DNA from: Nephrocerus scutellatus
Lineage: Eukaryota; Arthropoda; Insecta; Diptera; Pipunculidae
NCBI GenBank assembly: GCA_947095585.1
Contig: OX352763.1
Location: 100,543,908 to 100,607,907 of the forward strand
DNA: 64,000 bases
Direction: 5' to 3'
Made by a program: the position numbers and the translations under genes. A model generated the notes under the pieces. That model did no database searches and had not been told where the DNA came from. It worked only from the letters and a program-made list of their open reading frames with translations. Below are positions 22,231-34,784 of the stretch, in pieces (the first letter of the stretch is position 1; the number at the start of each line of letters is the position of its first letter).

Positions 22231-22560
22231 TTTTTTTTTTTTTTTTTTTTATATAGAGACTTATTGCCAAGGGAGTCCTCCCTTTAGAAATTTTAACGAA
22301 GCTTCTAATGCCATGGGCTAAGCGTTCTGCTGGAATATTGTCAAGATTGATTCTACATAGTATAACCATTCCGTAAACATAAATGTACAGAATCACTTGC
22401 ATCCTCAGTAAATAATTGAGGTGTAAAATGTTGTTTTGCCTTAAAAAAATAATCCTTAAGACATCATACCGCATTGTTGCCAAGTTGTTGAGCAAAATAA
22501 GTGGTCAAATAATCAGTACTATTATTCCAGGATAAGACAACATTATAATGAATTAAGTTG
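22231..22560 (-). mobile_element. LINE 3'-end fragment with poly(A) tail
   Basis: On the minus strand a C-terminal-like stretch (IPAERLAHGIRSFVKISKG) and 3' UTR end in a poly(A) run of about 20 at 22231-22250. This is the layout expected of a short, 5'-truncated jockey-type insertion. The family assignment is tentative. Confidence 0.45.
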
Positions 22561-23143
22561 TGGCATGTCAATTAGAGAATAGGACGAATTCGCGTGTGCA
22601 AAATCATAACAGATGGCGACTTAATTTGTTCCACTTACTCCGCCTCCATTTTCCTCAAATAACCACTTCTTATTTACCTTACCACTATCTCGTGTCACAA
22701 TATGTCAAGTGTCCTTCAACAAGATAACTCTGATGTAAGGTTGTCAATTACTAAACACCCACTTGACCTTTAATTTCATTGTAGTGATCACGTACCACAG
22801 AGTTGAATTCATAATAAACGCACTGCAGAATTTTGCAGGAACGATGAGCACATTTCGCACTGCAATAACATGCCAGCAAATAACAATTACATAATGCAAA
22901 GTGCATTTCTGCACTACATGAACTGTTATTGTTCTTTGTTTTTATTATTAATGTTTTTTGCTTTGTTTGCTATCATGTTGTTGGCGCATTTGCATAGAAA
23001 TTCTCAAGCTGCAAAAACCCGCTTTGCACGGCGTCGCATATTTTTTGTTTGGTCTCACGTTGCGACCCATACAAAAAACTTTTGTTTATGTTTGCAAAAA
23101 GCGAAATTTCTCGAATGATACACCGTTGATATAAGCGTTGCCA
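22561..23143. other. non-coding, no feature seen
   Basis: An open frame at 22870-23118 is short and hydrophobic by base composition; nothing else is recognisable. Confidence 0.35.
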
Positions 23144-23696
23144 TTTTTAAATTCTCTATATTAACTTCACTTTCCCGTGGCACGGATGTCGGTCGGAAAT
23201 CGGTCGGCTGTCGGACGTCTGTCGTGGAATCTTGCGATAAATTTTTAACCCACTTCCCAAAGCCCGATTTTATTGAAATTTTGCACACATGTGTATTTCC
23301 GGAGACAACACTTTCTGTGAAAATTTGAGGCCCCTCGGGCCACGGCGTCGGGGGGGGGCTCCCCAACAAATATTTTAAAAAAAATTTCTCGATTCTCTTC
23401 AAATTTTATACACATGTGTATCTCTAAAAAAGTTTTTGGAGTGAGGCCCTGAGGCCCGAGGTGTGCCCGTATAAATTTTTTAAAAATTAGCCCGATTTTC
23501 TTCAAATTTTAAACACATGTGTATCACTGATGGACAAAACTTTTTTTAAGTTTGTTGGAGTGATCGGGCCCTGACCGCTTGTGGTGTCCATGTAAATTTT
23601 TTAAAAATTGGCGCGATTTTCTTCAAATTTTAACACATACCTATCTCCTATTAGATAATTTACATGAAAATTTTTATTTTAATGGGTTGTTTTTTT
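23144..23696 (+). mobile_element. Helentron-like repeat, complete copy
   Basis: Begins TTTTTAAATTCTCTATATTA, then a (GTCG/GTCT)n-like tract, four internal units, and the 3' end with TTAGATAATTTACATG and ATGGGTTGTTTTTTT. Both terminal signatures are present. Confidence 0.85.
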
Positions 23697-24374
23697 ATTG
23701 ATTGCAGTCAGATTTGACTGAGTTTGTTAGCAATTTTTCAAACATTTGCCGTGGTTATCTCTTACTGTGTTTTACTTTATTTCTAAACGTTTTATAACTT
23801 TTTAAATAAATTTATACTTTTTTGAAAACTTAATTTGGTCGATTTCAAAAAATTATTGTTTTTTCCATTTTTTCCAAATATTCATTTTCTTGCTTCGCTT
23901 TTCGAATTTCTTTTTTGACTTTCGAAAAACAAAAGAATATTGAATTTTAACGGAAAAAAATATTAACAGAAAGGTGAGGTTTCATAATAACACTTGTATG
24001 ATATTATTAATCAGTTATTAAGAATTCTCTTCATCATAATCTTAGCCTTGACTTCCACTGCGCAGCATAGGGTATCAATAATGTTCTTTATTTGATTCTG
24101 TTGGTTGATAACGTGCATGTGCTGCTTCTGGTTTATACAGCAGCCTTTACTTCATAGACAACTTTAATTTTGCATGTATGTTTTTCAGCACCACCTTTGC
24201 ATGTGTCTTCCAGTTTAATGCACCCGTTGCTATATTGTTGGCTGATCAGATCCTCCTTTAATGCTACTAAATTTCTGCATTTGACTTGCTCAAAAGCGAA
24301 AAGCAAGAAAAAAGTGCACGCAATCAGGGCATCTCAGGATAAGAATAGTCTGAATAATGTTACATTACAGGTAA
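23697..24374. other. non-coding, no feature seen
   Basis: AT-rich sequence between two copies of the Helentron-like repeat, with no supported feature. Confidence 0.35.
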
Positions 24375-24652
24375 TAAAAAAACCAATAAAAATTAAAAAA
24401 TTTTCGTGTAAATGCTCTAATCAGAACTACACAATGTGCAAAGTTTGAATAAAATCGGGTTACTTTTTCAAAATAATTATATGGTAGCCCTGGGACCCGA
24501 TCACTTTCAAATTTGAACAGAAAGTGTTGTCCATCGAAGATACACATGTGAATAACATTTTAATAAATTTGTGTTAATTTTTATAAAATTATGGGGTAAC
24601 CCCTCAGCGTTGGGGGCACTTCCAAATTTATACAACAAGTGGCGTCCATCGG
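24375..24652 (-). mobile_element. Helentron-like repeat, truncated copy
   Basis: The 3' terminal block (AAAAAAACCAATAAAAATT, then TAAATGCTCTAATC) and two internal units. It is cut before the 5' terminus at about 24652. Confidence 0.7.
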
Positions 24653-24901
24653 ATTAGTTTAGTGTATTCATCTATCGAGTTTTACTCTAACAGATTTCAG
24701 ATAATGTAATACAACAATTCAAGATACATAAGTAATTCAGTAGTATTTATAATTCAATATTAACACATAATTCAGGAGATAGTAATATTCCATATTACCG
24801 ATTTTAATTTAAATCTATCATCACATAAATCAATATCTGAACATAGAGAGTTTAAAGGTGTAATACATTTAGTCAATGGTTCATTGACATCATAGTTGTA
24901 A

Positions 24902-25800
24902 TAAAAACAACCCATAAAAATTAAAATTTTTCATCTAAATTCTCTAATCGCAGAAATTGATATGGGAGCCCCTCGATCCTGGGCCATTTTATTTTTATTG
25001 TAGGAGAAAATCATCGAAAGAGACATCAGATGACAAATTTGAAAATACTGAGATCATTTTATTCTGAGCACTTAGAGCACGCTCATACTCTGAGCAAATA
25101 AGAAACACGAGCGTTTTTCTTGATAACTCTTTGACTGCTCTAAACGTCTGAACTAATTTATGAAAACGCCAAATGACAGAATATTGTGAAAACTTGTTGT
25201 TCTATCTGTAAGTTGATATCGACAACAAAAAAAACGACATCAATAAAAATACAATTCAGTAAATAAAAAATGTAAGTTGAATTAAGCATAAAACATGTAT
25301 GTCTCGTTTCATTTGCTGGGTTCATTTGTGCGTGAGCTAAGATTTCTCTCTCTCTCTCCACCACCAAAACCATGCAGCGCAGCCGACTGCGCAGCACACA
25401 CCGCACACAGTCCATAAAGGGCGACGAATATCTGATGCCAGTATAGATATTTAAAAAATGTATAAGGGCCTTGCGGCCGAACCCGGGACCCGATCACTAC
25501 CAAATTTTCGAAAAAGTATTGTTTATTGGGTATACACATGTGTGTAAAATTTGAAGAAAATCGGGTAAATTTTTTAAAATTTTTGTTTGGGAGCCCCCCG
25601 ACCCCGCAGCCCGAGGGGCCTCAAAATTTAATAGAAAGTGTTGTCTCCGGAAATACACATGTGTGCAAAATTTCAATCAAATCGGGCCATGGGAAGTGGG
25701 TTAAAAATTGATCGCAAGAATCCACGACAGACGACCGACGACCGACCGACGACCGACGACCGACCCACGGGCAAGTGAAGTTAATATAGAGAATTTAAAA
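24902..25800 (-). mobile_element. Helentron-like repeat, long form
   Basis: About 900 bp. Both termini are present. It contains about 450 bp of internal sequence (roughly 24990-25440) that short copies lack and that reappears inverted in the copy at 35215-36185. Near the 5' terminus is a (CCGA)n tract of about 40 bp. This is a candidate for the least-deleted form of the family in the window. Confidence 0.85.
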
Positions 25801-25894
25801 ATGCCTAAGGTTTAATAAAAATTTTCTTGTTCGAATAAATCTTTCTGGTGCATATAATATCAAATTGTTAAGTTATTTGGGACATATATTACGA

Positions 25895-26198
25895 TAAGAA
25901 ATAATAATAATAATTAATATTCGGCGCGACAGACCATTTCGGTCCAAGGCCTATCTTCTCGCGACCATTTGTGTTGCGCATGTATATTTTTGGACACAAA
26001 TGGAACCTACAATTTAAGGCCGGTTCCGAACGGCAAATTGAGAAGCTTTCCCGTGACAAGTTATTACTCTCGGAGCGTTTGTCATACAATCGCGAGAGGT
26101 TGGACACTGTGAAAAATACTTTTTGGTGTTACTGGGATTCGAACCATGAAACTCCTGCTCAGTAGCCATGTGCATTTCCACTGAGCCACGGCGCCCAC
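25895..26198 (-). mobile_element. tRNA-derived SINE, near complete
   Basis: The minus-strand head is GGGCGCCGTGGCTCAGTGGA with B box GGTTCGAATCC. The body is intact and the tail GCCGAATATTAATTATTATT is followed by A/T repeats. Confidence 0.88.
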
Positions 26199-26214
26199 TA
26201 CATATGAGTATGGT

Positions 26215-26542
26215 TAGTTGTATATAAGGGAAGTTACCACAATGTTCTGGTCTTTGCTAGATATTTCTGTATATATGATTGGAAGTTTCAGGAAACTTTT
26301 CTTATTTGAAATTCAACCACAGCAGTTGAAGAGCTACCAGCTAAAGGAATAGTAATGAAATACAAGTATTGTTGCAATAAGTGTTTACTTAGAAAAGTAA
26401 TCACCAGTGCAATTTGTGAACTTTTATTATTTTTATTTTTACTGTTTGTTTAATAAAGTTGCAATTTATTTAATAAACTTGTGTTGCGTTTTATTTGCAA
26501 AAACCTTCACGAACTCAAAAGCCTAAATTTCGTAACAATACC
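26215..26542 (+). mobile_element. solo-LTR-like relic, family L
   Basis: The longest recognisable copy of this family: TTCTGGTCTTTGCTAGA, AATAAAGTTGCAATTT (possible poly(A) signal), ACTTGTGTTGCGTTTTATT and the end TAAATTTCGTAACA. Confidence 0.55.
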
Positions 26543-27564
26543 CTTCGCATCGGCGTATTTGCAATTACTAAATATCTTAGCAGCACCAGTTCCGGATGGC
26601 AATTCTTGGTCTTTCTTTCTTCGTCCTTAAAAATCTGTCCCTAATATTTCTCCACTTTTTTCACCGAATCATCTGGAAAAAAAATTAAATTGACTTTGAT
26701 TAACTTGAAATCTCTGTCCGTTGGCTGCTACATAATAAATGACAATAGCTAGGTTACTGCTGTATTTTAGAAATTTGGTAAAACTGTCGCGGTGTGGGGC
26801 AGTGCAGTGCACTCAAGCTCGCTGATTTTGTGTTCGCCAAATACGTTACGTTGTTGCTAAGTGAGCTGTCAAAAAGCCACACAGCTGTTTCAGTGTGGTG
26901 ATTTTTTGTGTTTTATCCCATTATAGTTGTGTTCAACCAGCTGCACTGGACTACTCTGGGCAGAAAAGTGTAACTTTTTTGTGTTCATTGAGAAAATTTC
27001 TGCACTGACTTACACTGATTAATTCCTTAGTGCTTCTGTGTTTGAATGATAAGAATAATCTATTCATTTTCTTTAATAATTTAATTTATCAATCAATTTC
27101 TGTTCTTCACAGGTCGTAATTATGTGAATTATATTGAAAAAATAATATAGTGTATAATATAATCTATTACTCGTGGAGATGCGAGTAGCTTACTCACGTG
27201 TTTGTAATTTGCCAAACATAGCATTTGTTTAGCTAAAGTTAACAAAACAAAAATTACCGTTGAAATAAATTGGATTGTTTGTATGTCAACATTTCACGCG
27301 GCATAGTCGCGGGCGGTCGCTAGTTGCCTATCAGTTACAGAAATAAAAATTTGTGAAGCGAGATTAAAATCGCAATTTTAATGTAGAGCGTAGAAATAAG
27401 CATAAAGTTCTTATTTCTCTCGTGGAGATTAGAGTTTATACGAACGTCATTTCTTTGGACTAGCGTTACTCAACTTAAGTAGAAATTTAGATAAGCTGGA
27501 GATCGGAACAATTAAAAATGTCTAGTACATCTTACACACAATGATAGAACAACGAAATCTAACT
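26543..27564. other. non-coding region upstream of tRNA
   Basis: No open frame of note. The phrase CTCGTGGAGATgcGAGT occurs near 27171 and in similar form near 27420, and may be part of a diverged repeat. No repeat family assigned. Confidence 0.35.
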
Positions 27565-27566
27565 GC

Positions 27567-27621
<55 letters not shown>

Positions 27622-27639
27622 GAGTCCACCCGGGGGCGT
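27565..27639 (+). tRNA. tRNA-Asn-like (GTT) with 8-nt anticodon loop
   Basis: Full cloverleaf. The acceptor arms GCCTCCG / CGGGGGC pair, as do the D stem GCGC/GCGC, the anticodon stem TTCGG/CCGAA and the T stem GGTGG/CCACC. Pol III A box TGGCGCAATCGG and B box GGTTCGAGTCC are canonical, and a run of T follows closely. The anticodon loop reads CTGTTTAA, one T longer than the normal seven-base CTGTTAA, giving 75 nt rather than 74. It could be a pseudogene, a sequencing indel, or a tRNA able to shift frame. Confidence 0.9.
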
Positions 27640-27718
27640 AAAATTTTTATTTTAATTTGGCAAAAACTTGATTTTTTTTATAAAAGCAATTTAATACTTT
27701 TTATATTTTTTACATTTT

Positions 27719-28710
27719 TTTTAAATTCTCTATATTAACTTCGCGTGCCCGTGTGTTTGTTTGTTTGTTTGTCGTGGAATCAATTTTTAACACACTTCAC
27801 AAAGTCCGATTTTTTTGAAACTTGGCACACATGCATATCTTCGATGACAACACTTTCTATTAAAATTTCCCATACAAAATATTTTAAAAAATTTACCCGA
27901 TTTTCTTCAAATTTTATATACATGTGTATCTCCGAAAGACAACACTTTTTGTAAAAATTTTCGAGACCCAAGCCCCCAGGGTCGTGAGTCCCCATAAATT
28001 TTTTTTAAAAAATTAACCCCATTTTCTTCATATTTTATATACATGTGTATCTCCGATGGACAAAACTTTTTGTAAATTTTTGAGTGAACGTGCCCTGAGG
28101 CCCGAGGGGTACCCATACATTTTTATAAAAATTAGCTTGATTTCTTTAAATATTAAGCACATGTGTATTTCCGATGGACAAAACTTTCTGTAAAATTTTT
28201 GAAGTGAACGGACACCGGGGTCGTGGGGCCCAATAAAAATTTGTTAAAAAAATTATCCCGACTTTCTTCAAATTTTACACACGGATGTAGGTACTTCCGA
28301 TTGACAACAATTTTGAAGACCCCAGGCTCCGGGGTCGTATGGCACCATAAAATTTAAAAAAAAAATAACCCGACTTTCTTCAAATTCTATACACGTGTGT
28401 ATATCGCCGGGCCCTGGGGTTGTGGGGCCTCATACAAATTTAAAATAAAAATTAACCCGATTTTGGTAAAATTTGATACAAATGTGTATCTCCGATGGCC
28501 AAACCCTTTTGAAAATTTTTTTGAGCAAAAAGGCCCTGAGGCCCGAGGGGTGCCCGTATTAAAATTAGCCCGATTTTCTTCAAATTTTAAACATATGTTT
28601 ATGCCGATGGACAAAATTATTTTTTAAAATTTTTGGAGCGAATGGGCCCTGAGGCCCGGGGGCGGGCCATAATTTTTTTTTTTAATTAGCCCGATTTACT
28701 TTAAATTTAA
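27719..28710 (+). mobile_element. Helentron-like repeat with many internal units
   Basis: Starts 80 bp after the tRNA with TTTTTAAATTCTCTATATTA and a (GTTT)n tract. It then carries about eight tandem internal units of roughly 90-125 bp, each with a variant of TATACACATGTGTATCTCCG. The 3' terminal GGGTTGTTT block is missing. Confidence 0.85.
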
Positions 28711-28799
28711 CCCAAAAAAAATTATCTTAAACCACCAAAATCCAAAAAATTTTATTCATAGCCTTTGGAGCTTAAAAAACCTTTTTTAAAATTTCACCT

Positions 28800-28892
28800 G
28801 CTGCAGTTTTTCCCACCATAGTATGGGTGCCGGGGCACAGTAATATAGAGGGTAGAGGGTAATGAGAGGGCGGACGAATTAGCTTAAAATCT
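28800..28892 (+). pseudogene. LINE RNase H fragment
   Basis: Reads VWVPGHSNIEG and, after a small GAGGGTA duplication that shifts the frame, GNERADELA. This is the last motif of a retroelement RNase H domain. Nothing else of the LINE is recognisable nearby. Confidence 0.65.
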
Positions 28893-30252
28893 ATGGGTTT
28901 TTCCGCAAACTTGTTGGCGATTTTTATTTTCATTATTGTTACGTTCATACCAAAAAAGTAATAAAACGTTATGGTTATTACACATTTTCTGGAGAAAATT
29001 GACCTCAAAATAAAAAATTAGCCTGGACAAGAAAACTGAAACAGGCAAAGAAGTTGGATATCTGAAGACTCAAATAAGATATCAACTTTATTTAAACGCA
29101 CTTAGGCTAGTATTTCTTCTAAAAATCAAGTTCTTAACGAATTTTCTACCGCTAGTATTAACGGAGCAATTTCCGTTAACATGAGTTAGGGTACACCAAA
29201 GTACGTTTTTTTTAAATCCTCGATAAATTATGACACTATAAGACATAGACCCTTACTGCAGAACGATTTTTTTCTTAGAGTAGGTATACCCAGGAATAAT
29301 TTCCCAAATTATCGTGCACTAATTAGGAGACACCCTGTATATCATACATATTTCGCCTTGTTTGTATACAAACACATGCAACAGCTGATTATAAATATAA
29401 AAAAGTGATTTTCTCTATGTTGTAAAAAGACCGCTTCACAACTTCTTATTGTGACTTTGCATCAATGTGTAATGGTCAACACTTGCAACTATGTTGCATT
29501 GTCGCAATCATAAACCACAAACAACAATTATTCACATTCGTTGAACATCCGCTATTTTCCAATCCTAAATCAATATCCTTCATTGTTGCAACTTTGCAAT
29601 AATTTATTACAAAGAATTCATAGCCCTAAATCAATGTTTCTCAATACCAGGGCAATAAACCCCAACCATTAAATCAAACCCATAAACACAGCAATTAAAC
29701 CAAATGTACACTATGCCGATGCAGCATATATCGTTTGTACAGATCGTGTCGTTGTACTAATGCCATATACGCTGTGTCATACGACGCCGTATGCTGATAT
29801 TATGATTGTGTCCATTCAACTTCAACTTACATATTGCGCAACCTTGTTGCAATATGATTCGTATGTAGGTCACAATCGCGCTCATGAATTTTATGTCCCC
29901 TTTCGCGCATCAAACTCGTTTTCTTGGATAGGTTAGCAACAAAGCTCTGGTATACCAGAACTCTTTGATGAAAAAGCTCCATATAAATAGAGCGAGTCAT
30001 ATCAGAGTCAGGGAGTCAGATACATAGGGTGCCGTAAATGGTTTTAGAAAATGGTAATGGTAATGAAAGTCTGTTTGTTCAAAAATATAGAAAATAACAA
30101 AGCTGCTAACCGCTAGCCTTTTACAAATTCTGGAGACGACTCTTTAAAATGTTGTCAGATGAAATAATAATGAATGAAATAGCCCGATCCACTTTAAATT
30201 TCGGGGATTCCTCATTATTTCCACATTATATTCTAGAAAAAAAAAAGGTTAG
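28893..30252. other. non-coding, no gene supported
   Basis: AT-rich. Contains ATTAGGAGACACCCTGTATA near 29323 and a TATA-like element at 29982. No open frame above 80 codons has coding character. Confidence 0.35.
29982..30020 (+). promoter_or_regulatory. candidate TATA-type core promoter
   Basis: TATAAATA at 29982-29989 with insect initiator-like TCAGAG at 30002 and TCAGGG at 30008. Spacing is shorter than ideal and no ORF follows, so this is weak; it might belong to a degraded transposon. Confidence 0.2.
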
Positions 30253-30798
30253 AAAAAAACAACCCATAAAATTTTTTCTTGTAAATTCTCTAATCGGAGG
30301 TACAAATGTGTATATAATTTCTAGAAAATCGGGAACATTTTTAAAAAATTTGGTAAAGGAGTCCTTCGACCCCGGAGGACGATCACTTCTAATTTTTTAC
30401 AAAAACGGTTGTCAATCGGAGATACACATGTGTATAAAATTTGAAGAAAATCGGGTCCTTTTTTTATACAATTTGTATAGGTAGCCACGACTCCGGCGCC
30501 CGAAATTTCCAAATTCCAAATTTTTATAAAAAGTGTCCATCGGAGACACACATGCGTATAAAATTTGAAGAAAATCAGTCAATTTTGGAAAATATTTGTA
30601 TGGGAGCCTCCCGAACCTGTGGCAAGAGGGGCCCCAAATTTTAATCGAATGTATTGTCATCAGAAATACACATGTGTCCAAAATTTTAATAAAATCGGTC
30701 TTTAGGTAGTGGGTAAAAAATTGATCACAAAATATGACCAGTCAGCCAACCCGACAGCCAGCCACGGGAACGCGAATTTAATAGAGAGAATTTTAAAA
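30253..30798 (-). mobile_element. Helentron-like repeat, complete copy
   Basis: AAAAAAACAACCCATAAAAT at the 3' end, TAAATTCTCTAATCGGAGG, four internal units, a short CCAGCC tract and GAATTTAATAGAGAGAATTT at the 5' end. Confidence 0.82.
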
Positions 30799-30839
30799 CT
30801 GCTCTGCAACCCAACAACAAAAGAACCCTAATCGTAAAG

Positions 30840-31067
30840 CAAGCAGCGCTGCTTACAGTGCACCACGCACACAGAACACAGTCATCATAGTATTACATGA
30901 TCTGATGCCGCTATATAGGCCTGATCACTCTCTTTAATAGAAATATACATGTGGGCAAAATTCCAATAAAACTGGGCTCTCGGAAATGGGTTAAAAATTT
31001 ATCACAAGATCTGACCAGCGAGCCAGCTAGTCCGCCAGCCACGGAGTTACTATAGAGAATCCAAAAA
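30840..31067 (-). mobile_element. Helentron-like repeat, 3'-truncated copy
   Basis: Retains the CAGCGCTGCTTACAGTGCAC-type internal block, one unit, a (CCAG)-like tract and a decayed 5' terminus (AGTTACTATAGAGAATCC). Confidence 0.65.
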
Positions 31068-31204
31068 CAATGCATTTGCATTTTACGATCTTACTTGTCG
31101 CAAAGTTATGCGTAGACGAATGTAATGCGAAGATTTTAACGGTGCTTATTTACCCAAATAACGGTGAACTTGTAACAAGTACTTACTTAAAAATTGCATA
31201 ATTA

Positions 31205-31482
31205 AAAACCCCATAGTAATTAAAATTGTTCATGTAAATTCTCTAATCGGAGACACATATTTTTGCAAATTTTGAAGAAAATCGGGTTAATTTTTAAAAA
31301 ATAATATGGGCTCCCCTCGGCCCTGAGCTCATTTGTATTAAAAGTGTTGTCACCGGCAGAACATATGTGTGCAAAGTTTCAATAAAATCGGGCTTTGGAA
31401 AGTAGGTTAAAAATTGATCGCAAGGTTCCACGACAAACAAACAAATACAAGGGCACGCGAAGTTAAAATAGAAAATTTAAAA
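31205..31482 (-). mobile_element. Helentron-like repeat, short complete copy
   Basis: Only about 280 bp, with both termini (CCCCATAGTAATTAAAATTG...CTCTAATCGG and GCGAAGTTAAAATAGAAAAT) and two internal units. The microsatellite has decayed to ACAAACAAACAAA. Confidence 0.78.
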
Positions 31483-31517
31483 ATGACCTAATTTTGCAAG
31501 TTTACTATCTGCATTGT

Positions 31518-31812
31518 GGGCGCCGCGGCTCAGTGAAAGTGCACATGGCTGCTGAGCAGGAGGTTCAGGTTTGAATCCCAGCAACACCAAGAGTATTTTT
31601 CACGGTGTCCCACCTCTCGCGAATGGGTGACAAACGTTCCGAGAGTAATACCTTGTCACGGAAAGCTTTTCAATTCGCCGTTCGGACCCGGCCTTAAATT
31701 GTAGGTCCCTTCCATTTGTGTACAAAAATTAACATGCGCAGCACAAATGGTCGCGAGAAGTTAGGCCTAGGACCGCAATGGTCTGTCGCGCCGAATATTA
31801 TTATTAATATTT
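31518..31812 (+). mobile_element. tRNA-derived SINE, plus-strand complete copy
   Basis: GGGCGCCGCGGCTCAGTGAA head (A box), B box decayed to GGTTTGAATCC, conserved body, tail GCCGAATATTATTATTAATA. About 295 bp. Confidence 0.9.
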
Positions 31813-31844
31813 GTATGTCCTTTTTTGCTATTTATCTTTCGTTT

Positions 31845-31867
31845 TAGGTAGGTAGGTAGGTAGGTAG
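31845..31867 (+). repeat. (TAGG)n microsatellite
   Basis: About 23 bp of GTAGGTAGG. Confidence 0.9.
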
Positions 31868-31989
31868 CGTGCTGACCCTCGCAACAATGTGATAAGCCTG
31901 AGCCTCAATTATCGAAATTATTTCCGTGTTTATTAATTAAGATAAACAAGTTCTGCTATACAAGTTCAAGATGAGTTCACTATGACATA

Positions 31990-32227
31990 CACGCATAATA
32001 ATATTTGGCCCGACCATTCGTGTTTTGCGTGTTTTATTTTTACACACAAAATTTAGTGCAGTATCCGTTGAGAAACTTTTCGTGTCAAGCAATGACTCTC
32101 GGACCTTTGTCAGACATTCGCAAGAGGTAGGACCGTGATAAATACTTTTGGTGTTTCTAGGATTTGAACCGCAAATACATACTACTCATAAGTAAAACGC
32201 ACTAACAACTAGAGATACGGCGCCCAT
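31990..32227 (-). mobile_element. diverged SINE copy
   Basis: Recognisable body and head (GATTTGAACCGCAAATAC, CTAGAGATACGGCGCCC) with a large internal loss and many substitutions. It is clearly older than its neighbour at 31518-31812. Confidence 0.7.
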
Positions 32228-33431
32228 TGACTAACATCTATAGTTCAAGAAATAATTATAGTAATATGTAATAGTGTAATAAACTTATTGTAATGTATGT
32301 AAGTAGAAAAGTTTTTAAATGGTTTAAGAGAGTTTTTTTTCTCTTTCAAAACGAGTGCACATAAACTTTTAAAAAAAAGTTTAAATGCCTAAGCCACGTA
32401 TACCTGTAGCTTACAATTGCTTGATTTGCTGCAAAAGTAAAACCATGCCCCACTTACCAGTACTTTCACAGCTAATAGCAATTGAAAAGTTTCAGAAGCA
32501 ACCAACAATAGTTAACGTTTGTATTTCTGTGCTGAGTACCTTTTGTTGTGAGTTATGGTTCCTTGGCTACTACGTGTTTGCGTCTCGCTAATATTCATCA
32601 TTGACATTGACATTGACCGACGTCGTTCGATGGACTGCAATGAATATGGATTGTTTATATTTTGCATATCTTTTGAATCATTTATTTATCTGCTAGAAAA
32701 ATCGTGAGCACATGAGAAGCAGTATTAATATTGCTACAAGCTATTGATTTTCCAACAAGAGGAATTTAACTAAAGACTTCCACCCAAGATCTACAGGCAT
32801 TTAATAGAGAACCGAAGTATTATTAGGCATAGAAACTGGCTTAGGTGTTTAAGGGACTTTTTATAGTCTAGAGACAGCAAAACTGATAATACAATCAGTC
32901 TGATGCGCCATAATATTAAAAAATAATATAAATTTAAATAAGACCATGTAACTACTTGTAAATCCAAATTAAAAATATTTGAAGAATGCTTGAAAAATAC
33001 ATTTCATAGCCGCAATGACGGCAAAGTGCTTAGCAGAATGGCATAAACTCCAAGTGTTCGTTGTAAGTCAGCTTAACAACGAATTTCCCGCAAAATACCC
33101 TTAAGGCAATGAATGAGTTGTGTAATTCCAAGAGATGTCAATGCGATAGTAAAATGTTGTGCAACAGGCAACCATTTGTTTTGGTAGACAGGTGCTTTTC
33201 CTTTGCAATTAATTGAATCAGGTGACGACAAGCTACCTTCCCTATTCTCTCCCTATTCCTTACCTTTTGTTGTAATTTATACTGAACACACTTCTCATTT
33301 AATAACTAAATGTTGTTAATGCATCCACAAGATGCTAATACATTTGATTAAGATATCACTGTGTACAAAAATACTTGAAAAGGTCGGTACATATATATCA
33401 ATAAAAGCAAAGAATAAAAACAAAGTTAGTA
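32228..33431. other. non-coding, no feature seen
   Basis: Short open frames such as 32385-32591 lack any domain. No repeat family recognised. Confidence 0.35.
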
Positions 33432-34330
33432 TTACATGCATAGATCCTTCATCACATTTGCCTCAACAACCGGCGTCCGATCCTGACCTACCACAAAAAA
33501 GCACTCGACCGACCGCGATTTAGAGGCGCTGTCATCTAGTTTGGCATCCCTAAGTACCAGATGAAGTCCTAGTCTAAACAATTCTTCCGGCGTAAGCTTG
33601 ATGCCCTTTCTAGCCGTCTTGTTCCGCAAGAGAATACTCGAGTATAATCCCTTCGATGATGCGAGATATGTGTCCTGTGGACCGTAGCCTTACGAGCTTA
33701 ATTCTCTTCATGATATCGCCATCGCAGTAATGCTCGTAGGTTCCATAATACTAAAGTCTCCGGAATCGTCCGTCCTAACATAAAGGGGGTAAACAACTGT
33801 CCGTCTCGAACGCGGTTAAGAGGTCAAAGTGCCTTTTGCTACGCATCCATGTCTCGGATCCAATTAAAGTACTGGTATGAGCAGTATACACCAGCAGCAT
33901 GAATGTTATGGGTCGATTCTTGAATTTGAAGGGACAGAATAAAGTAGGCTTTGTTCGCTTTAAGCAACCGTTTAGCAATGATGTCTTAAGCAAAGTCTTA
34001 TAGGGGGTTGTTTATTTCGCCGATACACCAGAGTATGTCCAACGCCACACTGAAGACACCGCAGGCCAGTCTATTCCTTCATAGAAGTGTAATAGGCTTG
34101 ATCCAGATATCTTTACTTCGTTTATAACATTGGTCATAGTCAATCTACATAGTCCTGTCAGTCTATTTTGCATGCCGAATTTTATAATGTATTTTAAAAG
34201 TTCTGCTCTGGCTATTTTGTCACCATCATCTACATCGTTATCTACAACTGGTGCCCGGTCATGGCCTCCAGCTTTTTTATCGTAAGCGGATTATGTAGTG
34301 GATTTTCTGAACTCCTGACATATTTCCATC
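33432..34330 (-). pseudogene. RTE-type LINE 3' half, heavily degraded
   Basis: Minus-strand pieces align with the RTE copy at 20867-21600: QDRTPVVEANVMKD near 33430-33490, SETWMRSKRHFDLLTAF near 33810-33860, and LLVYTAHTSTLIG near 33870-33910. Further upstream lie RT-like remnants to about 34330. Multiple frameshifts and stops. Confidence 0.7.
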
Positions 34331-34784
34331 GACTACCTTGGTGAACTACTGATTAGTTGCTAATTTGCCTTAATAAAGCCACATTAATAGGGGCCAAAGG
34401 TAATATTATAGTATGGGGGGTATTCTACTTTGTAGCGTTGCCCTGCCACCACAGAAAAGCAGCCATGACTTTTGTAGCACTGTGCCGCTATCAAGCAACT
34501 TCCAACTCCAACTAAGAAGATTATCGGCTTGTTTGCTGGGTACCTACCGGATATCTACCGTGGACTTATAATTCTTAGGGTACAGAACAGAGCTTATCAT
34601 TATGAAAGTTAGAATATAATATGCCAATGGATGTATATCGAGTTTGACCGGCTGTAATGAGTATCTGTCATTGTCCCGCTAGCTAGTCTAATTGTTTAGC
34701 TAATGCTAATTGATGTGGAACATTTTGAAATATTCAATCTTTTTGATTTGAAGATTACAACCTTCTTGCAGTAAAGTTGATTAT
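34331..34784. other. non-coding, no feature seen
   Basis: No gene or repeat recognised. Confidence 0.3.
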
